Position numbers and translations under genes: made by a program. Under the pieces are notes generated by a model. It had not been told where the DNA came from, made no database searches, and saw only the letters and a list, made by a program, of their open reading frames with translations. From Stictocephala bisonia (lineage: Eukaryota > Arthropoda > Insecta > Hemiptera > Membracidae), in contig JAQJVL010000521.1 of assembly GCA_035578905.1 (NCBI GenBank), positions 62,001-126,000 on the forward strand: a stretch of 64,000 nucleotides of DNA, read 5' to 3'. Below are positions 56,343 to 64,000 of the stretch, one piece after another. Each line of letters starts with the position of its first letter. Within the stretch, counting starts at the first letter, position 1.

Positions 56343-59300
56343 GTCTGTATAAAGACAATTACATTTAGCAAAGTTAATCAGCTTTTTAAATAGACTAAAT
56401 AAATATAAAAATGTACATTTTGAAATTACAGTTCAAATATCTCCTTCCATTAACTTTCTACCTTGATGAATATATTAAATACAAAAAAATAAGACTTCAT
56501 CCAGTTTAGGGAATCAGATTTTATTCTGATTATCTGATTTACTCTGCTCTACAATCATGATTAATGCCATAAATATGTTTTTAGTCACAATATGCTATAA
56601 ATATGTCATAGTCATAATAGTTTTTCTTAGTTTTTTAGATATAAAAAGTGCTCAATTGGCGAAAGAGATATTTGAGAAATATGTATAAGTCGTAGAACGG
56701 TAATATCCCACTTTATACATTTGAAAGGTTCTCATTGTGATGATGATTGGAAATTTCCAATGCTTCAAGCGTTTGAAACAAACAATATAAGCATTGGAAA
56801 TCTCCAATACTTTTCTGCCAATCAGGAACAATCAAATGCTAACAAATAACTTTCAAACAACAGTTCTCATTGTATGTGTACTTTGAGACCTTCACTCAGC
56901 ACCCTCCCTCCCATCCCTTCATTCATATAAGGTGGTAATGACCCTCCTACTGGTCCATTCATATAAGGTGGTAATGACCCTCCTACTGGCCCATTCATAT
57001 AAGGTGGTAATGACCCTCCTACTGGCCCATTCACATAAGGTACACACCCCAAAATATAAAAATAATAGTTCACATTGTAAATATAAGTTTATTCAGAAAG
57101 TAAATAAGAGATCTGTCTTCTGGTTTCCTATGAATTGTATGTACCGTACATAGTTGTTATAAACATCTTTAGTTGTGCCTTTGGTCCGATAGGAGAATTC
57201 ATAGTTGGAAAATCAAAACCCCTGTTTACCCAATACTTTGTTCTGCTGTTTCAGCATTTATGACCTCATCAGCCCTGATTCAGTTACTGGACTCTAAGAA
57301 TCAGTTTGCTGAGTTGTTGCCAGTCGGTGCTGTCTTCAGACACCCAAATAATAGGGACGATACTCCAGGATACTACACAGACATTGTCATCCACATTGAT
57401 GGCAAGTAAGACACAATAATATATTATGTATGATATCTGCTTTGTGAAATAATATTTACAATTTTCTCATGTTAAATGGTCCGATTCAAAACCAATTTTG
57501 AATCATATCCAAAACGATAAATTTTGTTGAGAATGTTGAGACAAAAAAAGAACACTTTAGTTTTTACCTAAATTAATTGAGATGAAATTGAGTAAACGTA
57601 AAATAAAATGTTGGTTCTGTATTGTGCTGCTAGTCATTTTATTTGTTTTACAATAAAAGTTAATTGTATTAAAATGATAAACATTCATCATACAAAAGAG
57701 CATATAGGCTACAATGCAATGCTAGGCTATAAGATATTGCTTTGTTAGTTGCTTGCTATTGTTATTTTGAATTATAGACACCATTACAATTGTCGTCACA
57801 TACTCCAATGTAAGTCAATTATTTTTTTTCTAAGTTTTCAATAGAGCATATTGTTGGATTGTTAATTAATAAATCCAAAGAGGTATAATTTTGTATGATC
57901 ATTTTTATGCTATTTGAACACTTTAAACATTTGCCACTTTGAAATAGTTTAAATGACCGTAATAATATTAAGTAACTTGAATAGTTTAAAAACATTTTGG
58001 TCAAACTATTTGCGAGATAAAAAAATATTTAGTGAAAGATACAAAATCACAGCTGCTTATTAACAGATTTTGGACCTATGTTTATAGGAACTTCTTTGTT
58101 TACTTTGACCCAAGAAACAACATCCTGAAGTTGAACCCAACACCTTGTAAATAAATAAATATTGTCAACAATTATATTTTTGTGCTTTGTAGTCCAATCC
58201 AAAAGATATAAAAAAACTCAATACAAATATTATTTTACAAAGCTAAATCCAATATATCAAGCCGCTAAAAAAAGCTCTATGACTCAATTATCTATTAATG
58301 TCAGCTAATCCCTTCTTGATAATAGGTAAAGGTTAATTAGTAAAAAAAAGAATCAAGTAAAGAGATTGTGAATATTTTTAGAACTGAACAAATATATGAA
58401 ATTCATATAGAATTCTCGTTTATCTTAACTCCGTCAGAAAAAGTATGATAAGTTTCCTTCATAATATAACCAAAATAAATTCTAAAAGTCCATTAATTGC
58501 ATATTGACTAGATACATTTCAGTCCAAGGTGGAATTTTACTATATTGTCATGTCTGTATATTTTGTATGGATTCTAGTGAACCTCGATGTTATTAGTAAA
58601 ATAAAAATAATACTGATAAAAATAATAATATATATGTAGCTTATGGTCTGTTGTCAGTTACCATTTATTAATTAAAAAAAAATAAAAAGCTGTAATATTT
58701 ATTTGGAAAAGTCATGTTATTTATTCATAAAAATATAAATTGATCTCCTGTTGTAAAGCTAAATCTAATCCATCAAGCCATTTAAGACCTGCCTCACTGA
58801 TTCTATTTATGCTAGCTAATCCCTCTTTAAAAGAGCTCAGGAGGCACTCTGTAACTTTGTAATCCATTGTTTGGATAGACACCCGGCAATCACATGACTG
58901 ATTTAGTGTCAATCCCCATTTATATTTCTAGTAGTTACATCTGCCCACGCCAGTTCAGAAGCGATTCAACAAAGTTTATTCTCTATGAGAGAGGTTCATC
59001 CCATCTACAGGTATTGACGGAATGATAATAAGGAACTTATTTCGTCCATCAAAACTGTTCCACGCTACGGCCCAGCTAGTATTTGTTTGATCTGCTCAAC
59101 TTGAGTAGTATGTAGAAGTGGGTTTCAAAATTATAAGTGACCTTTCTGATTTGTGAGCACAGCACCAAGAGCCAAGGAAGTGAAGTTGCTATTGGAGTAC
59201 ATCTCCTTAACAGTTATATTCTCAAACTCCATTTGTTCCAGGCAAATACTGCTTTCTGTAAAATCATCTTGATAAGGTAAATAAGCACAACTAGACTTTG

Positions 59301-60277
59301 TTATGTTACAGAAAGCATGTAAAGGAATTCTTAGATCTACGAGGTTGTCGGTGGGCATATTCTGATGATGACTCTCTCAGTGGATCTACCATTGTTCTCA
59401 AGACCCTCAGAGAGCTTGGGGAAAATGCTACATTCTTTGGAAACACAATGAGTACATATCAATAAGTATTTAACTCTACAATAAGAAGTTCTCAATTCAG
59501 TTTCAAAACTATTTTCTGTGCAGCGTCAGCTGTTTATCAATCTGAAATGCTGGAGTAATACAGGTCGAAAATATTTTAAAGAACACCGTATATGGTAATA
59601 TTAGTTATGAGATGTTTGCTAGCTAACCAATTCATTTCTTCTACATTATCAGAAGAAATAGTTTTATCAGAACTTTTTAGGAGAGGAAAATTCATATAAT
59701 GTTGTATGCAAGGCGAATCAGTGAGAAAACATACGATAATCTAAATAACCAAACGAATGAAGCAGCTTTAACTCCTGTTTGAAAATAAGTAAAATATTCC
59801 AGAGGAAAGTCAAATACTATTAATTTATTTATTTTTAGATATTAGAAAATGCCATTATAGCTTTGCACAAGCAATTTTAAATTTGAGAATCTGTTGATTT
59901 ATTACTAATTTGCTATTTTATTTTATTTCTGTCGATAGTATTTTGTAAATATAATAAATATTTTCATATTTGAAAGATTAAATAAAGTTGTTTGAGATAA
60001 TAATTGTAAGAGATTGGTAAACATTGTTTAACTAAGAAGACCATAACACATAAATAGTGGACAGGGGCAGTAATACATGTGTCTTGTGTAGGATCTGGGT
60101 CTCATGTGGCATCAATTAATATGGTCCAACAGAAACAAGCAGAGGCTGCTGCAGTAGATGCCAACACTCTGGCCTTCAACAAAGCACACCTCCCTGATGG
60201 AGGCAAAGACCTCTGGGTACTGGAAAGCCTTGGTCCATTGCCTCCTTATCCTATTGTTATCAATTCTAGGCTGTCCG
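56144..60277 (+). CDS. PhnD-like (phosphonate/phosphate-binding fold) protein, 3' partial
   Basis: Join of 56144-56342, 57255-57405, 59312-59451 and 60092-60277 gives 225 uninterrupted codons; all three introns are GT-AG and phases fit. Seen: HLRLITYMCPSHPVELYELL (strand and helix at the N-terminus), DTIDIAFMTSSALIQLL (residues 63-79), DLRGCRWAYSDDDSLSGSTI (125-144), RELGENATFFGNTMRSGSH (151-169), and a VDANTLAFNK region (184-193) followed by PLPPYPIVINSRL (212-224). This order (DIAFMTSSALI, DLRG, WAYSDDDSLSG, GSHVASI, AAAVDANTL) is that of the phosphonate-bd/PhnD substrate-binding family of bacterial ABC transporters. There is no signal peptide, so it is probably cytosolic. The start is the first ATG after in-frame stops in exon 1. 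The C-terminal exon(s) lie beyond the Helitron at 60285-62000 or outside the window. Ligand and role are unknown. Confidence 0.85.
56370..56915. other. PhnD-like gene, intron 1 (left part)
   Basis: AT-rich. TTGGAAATTTCCAATGCTTC (56748-56767) and a nearby ATTGGAAATCTCCAATACTT (56793-) are small palindromes; otherwise nothing. Confidence 0.4.
56920..57045 (+). repeat. 36-bp minisatellite, M36-related (locus 3)
   Basis: 3.3 units of 36 bp (CCATTCATATAAGGTGGTAA TGACCCTCCTACTGGC). It aligns along its length with the M36 unit CCCATACACGTACAGTGGTA TTGACCCACCCGCC, so it is probably a diverged member. Confidence 0.7.
57255..57405 (+). CDS. PhnD-like gene, second coding exon
   Basis: Acceptor TGTTTCAG (AG 57253-57254), residues 67-117, FMTSSALIQLLDSKNQFAEL to YTDIVIHIDGK, donor GTAAG from 57406. 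The last two bases, AA, are completed by A of the next exon. Confidence 0.85.
57410..59300. other. PhnD-like gene, intron 2
   Basis: AT-rich intron holding two minus-strand LINE scraps (58230-58345, 58721-58912) and a possible Helitron end (CCCAGCTAG at 59071-59079). An isolated peptide-like stretch after AG at 58087-58150 (FFVYFDPRNNILKLNPTPCK then stop) has no link to the gene. Confidence 0.45.
58721..58912 (-). pseudogene. Jockey-type LINE ORF2 C-terminal fragment
   Basis: Minus-strand frame CDCRVSIQTMDYKVTECLLS... and EGLASINRISEAGLKWLDGL DLAL. It matches the end of the 8.9-10.2-kb LINE relic ([24 protein letters not shown]). A further decayed copy lies at 58230-58345. Confidence 0.7.
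59312..59451 (+). CDS. PhnD-like gene, third coding exon
   Basis: Acceptor GTTACAG (AG 59310-59311), residues 117-164, KHVKEFLDLRGCRWAYSDDD... to FFGNTM, donor GTACAT from 59452. The phase fits both neighbours. An antisense ORF at 59131-59358 overlaps the acceptor and is probably chance. Confidence 0.85.
59460..60085. other. PhnD-like gene, intron 3
   Basis: AT-rich; no repeat or gene recognised. Confidence 0.5.
60092..60277 (+). CDS. PhnD-like gene, fourth coding exon
   Basis: Acceptor TTGTGTAG (AG 60090-60091), residues 164-225, RSGSHVASINMVQQKQAEAA... to PIVINSRLS, donor GTATGT from 60278. A Helitron starts seven bases after the exon, directly behind the donor hexamer. Confidence 0.85.
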
Positions 60278-60772
60278 GTATGTATCTATATATATATAAG
60301 CCAAATACCACTCACTGACTCACTCACTCACTGATCGCTCTACAGCCCAAACGGTAATACCTAGGAAGCTGAAATTTTTATACAATATTCCTTGCATACT
60401 GAATGCATGCAATAAGAAAGGATTTTGGGAAATTCCAACTCTAAGGGGGGTTTTGGTGGTGCCAAAAAGCCCCAAAAGCGTAGTGTAGTCGATCCAGTTT
60501 TTTGGCTCTACTGGCTTAACCGTTTATCGAATTTAAAATTTGACAGAAAATCGTTAGTCTGGAATTAGATTATCTACAACTTTGGTCTCTTGCCTTTTTT
60601 TCATATCTCTCACCGTTTGGCTTAAAAAAGCACAAACTTCCAAAATTTGATCAAAAAGTGGAGAAATCACGCTGTTTTTGGCAAATATTTCTCTAATAAT
60701 TAGTTGGTTTAACTTTTTTAACACATAGTATTATCATTCTTTATTGATAATACACATACACATCAATACCAC

Positions 60773-61315
60773 TGTATGTGTATGGGTGGGCGGGTGGGTC
60801 AATACCACTGTATGTGTATGACTGAGCGGGTGGGTCAATACCACTGTATGTGTATGGGTGGGCGGGTGGGTCAATACCACTGTATGTGTATGACTGAGCG
60901 GGTGGGTCAATACCACTGTACGTGTATGGGTGGGCGGGTGGGTCAATACCACTGTACGTGTATGACTGAGCGGGTGGGTCAATACCACTGTATGTGTATG
61001 GGTGGGCGGGTGGGTCAATATCACTGTATGTGTATGGGTGGGCGGGTGGGTCAATACCACTGTATGTGTATGGGTGGGCGGGTGGGTCAATACCACTGTA
61101 CGTGTATGACTGAGCGGGTGGGTCAATACCACTGTATGTGTATGGGTGGGCGGGTGGGTCAATACCACTGTATGTGTATGGGTGGGCGGGTGGGTCAATA
61201 CCACTGTATTGTACGTGTAGGGGCGGGTGGGTGGGTCAGTACCACTGTACGTGTAGGGGCGGGTGGGTGGGTCAGTAACATTGTACGTGTAGGGGCGGGT
61301 GGGTGGGTCAGTACC
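60773..61315 (+). repeat. M36 minisatellite with G-quadruplex units (locus 4)
   Basis: Fifteen units of 36 bp (GTGTATGGGTGGGCGGGTGG GTCAATACCACTGTAT). GGGTGGGCGGGTGGG, a minimal-loop G4 motif, occurs eight times (60784, 60856, 60928, 61000, 61036, 61072, 61144, 61180), and GGGGCGGGTGGGTGGG three times (61220, 61256, 61292). Alternating units replace GGGTGGGC with ACTGAGC, giving a 72-bp higher-order period. The 185- and 209-codon ORFs are repeat artefacts. Confidence 0.97.
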
Positions 61316-61364
61316 ATCAATACTTGTAATTGATACGTTGACAACAGTAAGCACTTTTACCATG

Positions 61365-61470
61365 TATTGTTAGGTTAGGTTGTTGTAAGCACTTCCACCA
61401 TGGGTTGTTAGGTTAGGTTGTTGTAAGCACTTCCACCATGGGTTGTTAGGTTAGGTTGTTGTAAGCACTA
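61365..61470 (+). repeat. 38-bp repeat with TTAGGTTAGG cores
   Basis: Three units of 38 bp, each TTGTTAGGTTAGGTTGTTGT followed by AAGCACTTCCACCATGGG. Confidence 0.9.
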
Positions 61471-62000
61471 AGAATGTAAAGAATGTAAAGAATGTAGTTT
61501 TCAACAACTTTCAACAGCTAACTTTATGTCTACAATGATAGGACCTAGGATATTGAACCGTTGCACGTATATCTATCTATATTAAATTTTTATATAACGA
61601 CTTTTGTAGTCACGTGAGTAGCTACTGATCTAAATTTAACGAAGGTTGTTTAGTTAGCTGTTTTTTACTTATATAAAACTAACAGTTATAGAGGGTGTGA
61701 TGCATAAAATTGATGTCAGACCCTGTCATGAATTTCTGTGTTTAGTCTAAAGGTCAATACTGATAACACACCTCCCTCCCTCAGAGAACAGACATTCTTG
61801 CACACAGTGTGGTTTGTTCAGTCCAATTGCTGTTCTGTTACAGACCGCTTCCGTGCTTTCCTATACTACTACTCCTGTTGGATTCAGTTAAAAATATTAT
61901 TTTAAATTTCTTATTAATTCTTACCTTTCTTTTATTTTCAATTAACTTACCGCTAAGTAATTAAGTAAATAACCGTAGCAAAGCACGAGTACTCGGCTAG

Positions 62001-62895
62001 TATTTTTAGTAGTTCAGTTAATTACTCGGCTAGTAGTAGTTCAGATGCTCATAAATTTAAATGGTTATTCTGTTCTGGAAATGCTGTTGACTAAGTATCA
62101 TCAGTATAATGACTATTTTCTTTTTATTAAACTTGACTTGCCAGTTCACAGAGAGGCCTGCACGTGGACTTTATTTAACAACTAAAGTACAAACTGTTAG
62201 ATAAGTTGGAGATTCGAACCTTAGACCTTGCCCTCCACAATCCAAAGCCTTAAATATTTTTGTATTTGTAAAAAGTTAAACAATTTTATAAAAATTTTGT
62301 TGGCAGTTAGGGGAAGCGGGACTTTGTTGATTAAATGGTTTATTTTAGTATAGAGAGTCTGAGTGAGTCTACATTATGGTTATTAAATTTTTTTACTTAA
62401 ATCTTTCGTAGCTCAATCTTTAGTCCTACTGATGTGATAATTGATTCTTAAGAAGTTCTTAATACATATATCAATTTTGATAAAAGTGAGAATATTTAAT
62501 TTTATAAATAAGGGTTTGCAATGTTCTAAGGGACATATATTTGAAATTGTTCTCACAGCTTTCTCCTGCAGAAGTAAACTGTACACTACTCTACTGCAGT
62601 CCCCATACAAAAATATTCTACATTTTAATATTGAATGACTAAGTTGATATGATATTTTTTAAGGTACATAATGCATGAATTGTTTTAAAGTTAAATTACT
62701 CTGGGTAATTTACTAGTGATATAATTTTTAACATATGGCACGCAAGTTAGTGTTTTATCAACAAAAATTCCTACATTTTATATGTTTATGTTTAAATTAT
62801 CTTTTAACAAGTTTTTATTAACCAGTCTTTTAGAAAATCTTTTTTAGAAATTTCCTTAATTTAAAAGAAATGCCATTTAATTTTTTAAAAGAAAG
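62001..62895. other. Intron/intergenic DNA with a possible SINE scrap
   Basis: Near 62200-62235 a minus-strand GGTTCGAATCTCC resembles a pol III box B, but no box A or body is clear. A second CTCGGCTAGTA copy lies at 62025-62035. I could not find the missing PhnD exon here. Confidence 0.35.
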
Positions 62896-62898
62896 AGT

Positions 62899-63105
62899 TC
62901 ATTTAATTTTTAAACCATTCAGATGCTTTTTTAAAAAGTGTTTTCGGTTTGCACAAAGAGATTTAAGCTGTTCAAAATATGAATTGGAATTAAATAATGT
63001 TATCAGCAAACTTTTACTCTTCAGAAAACTTTGGAGGTCGTTAATGCTTATGAAAGATAATAAAGGCCCCAGGATTGATCCCTGAAGAAGCACACCTAAA
63101 ACCAC
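62899..63105 (-). pseudogene. LINE reverse-transcriptase fragment
   Basis: A minus-strand frame has GVLLQGSILGPLLSF, then INDLQSFLKSKSLLITLFNS (from the YADD region, decayed) and LCANRKHFLKKHLNGLKI. This is the RT motif B to C segment of a non-LTR element, truncated at both ends. Confidence 0.8.
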
Positions 63106-63224
63106 TCATAGTCTTCTACCAAATTTTAAAGTTGGAGACACGATTGTAGTGTAAATGGAAACATCATTAGTTGCTCGATCGACTGGCATATTTTTTTGTT
63201 TGAAATATTACGGTAGTTGGGGAA

Positions 63225-63300
63225 GAGGAGAGAGTTGAACTGAGGAAAGTGACTCTGAGTCAAGACTAGTTTTGCCATCTAGTCAATGCGCCAATGTGTT
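63225..63300 (-). mobile_element. Possible decayed tRNA-derived SINE head
   Basis: On the minus strand TTGGCGCATTGACTAGATGG and, 45 bases on, CAGTTCAACTCTC resemble decayed pol III boxes A and B. Weak evidence. Confidence 0.35.
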
Positions 63301-63565
63301 TTTTTTTTCTACATAGGGGAAATATCTTTATGTACTGAGTGTGGTACAATAATAATCTTCAATTAAAGAAATACCCACAAAAACTCCTAAGGGTGATCCG
63401 CGGTGATCTAATCCGGAACCCTTTCAGATGACTTCATGCCTGGCTACGTGTCTTCTGCTCATATGAGGTCACTTTTCTATGTCATATTGGATACTTAGGC
63501 ATAAGTCAGGCACCTTTCCTCACTTTTGGCGTTAAGTAGGGATGGTCGAACCAGTGACATTTGAA

Positions 63566-63665
63566 TACCAGTGACAATGGTGACAGTGACAACCACATAC
63601 CAGTGACAATGGTGACAGTGACAACCACATACCAGTGACTTTTACCGGTGACAGCTGTCACCGGT
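63566..63665 (+). repeat. 32-bp repeat ending in a 22-bp perfect palindrome
   Basis: Two and a half units of CCAGTGACAATGGTGACAGT GACAACCACATA (63574-63640). The palindrome at 63644-63665, ACCGGTGACAGCTG extended symmetrically, is identical to its reverse complement over all 22 bases. Confidence 0.85.
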
Positions 63666-63669
63666 GACG

Positions 63670-64000
63670 GCCGGGATTAGTCCAGTCACTATCCCACCGC
63701 CGTCCGTCTCAAGTGTTGTGGTGTTGTATTTGAACACAGTTTAGACTATGATAATGTTTCCCAACATTGCTTAAATTACTTAAGCGTATTTTTTGATAAA
63801 TGTAGGTTTATTAAATAAAAACAATACAATTATTTAGATTGGTTATAATTAAGATTTTTGCAAGTAGGCCTACTTTATATTATTCTAAATTATATTCATT
63901 TAAAAAATATAACAATAACTAAAACAACCTAATTGTATGTAAATGAATTCTTATATATCCAGTAGTAAACTAGTAAAATTAAATAATTATTTAAAAACCC
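63670..64000. other. AT-rich DNA at the right edge
   Basis: No feature recognised. Confidence 0.5.

Larger units (their letters stand above)
60285..62000 (+). mobile_element. Non-autonomous Helitron carrying the M36 minisatellite
   Basis: 5' end TCTATATATATATAAGCC at 60285, 3' end ...CGAGTACTCGGCTAG at 62000, where CGAGTACTCG is a 10-bp palindrome just before CTAG. The host bases on either side are A (60284) and T (62001), as expected for insertion between A and T. No Rep/helicase ORF is present. Its interior contains the 36-bp array and TTAGGTTAGG units. It lies seven bases beyond the fourth PhnD-like coding exon. Confidence 0.7.

Noticed and set aside
59131..59358. 75-codon minus-strand ORF with N-glycosylation-like NIT and NFT
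   Set aside because: It is antisense to the third PhnD-like coding exon and its acceptor, and matches no family I know.
60734..61363. 209-codon minus-strand THPPTHTHTVVL protein and 185-codon plus-strand ORF
   Set aside because: 36-bp minisatellite; no domain, no splice or start context.
61850..61930. Possible fifth PhnD-like exon after TTACAG
   Set aside because: The phase fits, but it stops after about 20 codons, shows no family motif and lies inside the Helitron.

Overview
The window is nuclear DNA from an invertebrate animal, most likely an insect. It is AT-rich, has large introns, and is crowded with decayed transposons and minisatellites. Interstitial TTAGG blocks (the ancestral insect telomere unit) and jockey/CR1-like LINEs, tRNA-derived SINEs, Helitrons, hAT and mariner-like elements fit an insect. 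A hemipteran is my best guess, but this is inference. No prokaryotic operon, CRISPR array or virus was recognised.

Two host genes can be reconstructed. The first, on the minus strand (754-20218), is a complete seven-exon fatty-acid elongase of the ELOVL4 type. All introns are GT-AG, the joined protein is 291 residues, and it has the HVYHH catalytic box and a C-terminal KKWE ER-retrieval signal. A possible non-coding first exon lies near 26.8 kb. The second, on the plus strand (56144-60277, running off the right edge), is a four-exon fragment of 225 codons. It encodes a cytosolic-looking protein of the phosphonate/phosphate periplasmic-binding (PhnD-like) fold, a bacterial-type domain in an intron-containing animal gene.

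Layout. 0.7-20.2 kb: ELOVL gene, whose introns hold a hAT element nested in a mariner-like element (3.05-7.33 kb), jockey-type LINE debris (8.2-10.2 kb), a 66-bp tandem repeat that grew out of an exon boundary (11.5-11.9 kb) and two copies of one SINE (7.5 and 16.1 kb). 20.3-21.8 kb: a 1.5-kb foldback DNA element. 22.8-25.5 kb: a minisatellite, then a near-pure poly-A tract that may be an assembly fault. 27.2-29.0 kb: a LINE fragment inside a 60-bp satellite. 29.2-29.9 kb: a second foldback element. 31.2-37.0 kb: a nearly complete two-ORF LINE. 37.1-43.8 kb: 43-, 30- and 36-bp minisatellites, a Helitron end and a LINE tail. 45.3 kb: a MITE. 47.5-49.6 kb: tandem repeats invaded by a SINE. 54.7-55.1 kb: a 20-bp array. 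56.1-62.0 kb: the PhnD-like gene, whose fourth intron has a Helitron carrying a G-quadruplex minisatellite.

The two host genes show no functional link. The window shows how mobile and tandem DNA inflates insect introns, and several repeat families (a 36-bp minisatellite, a 23-base retroelement tail, SINEs) tie distant parts of it together.
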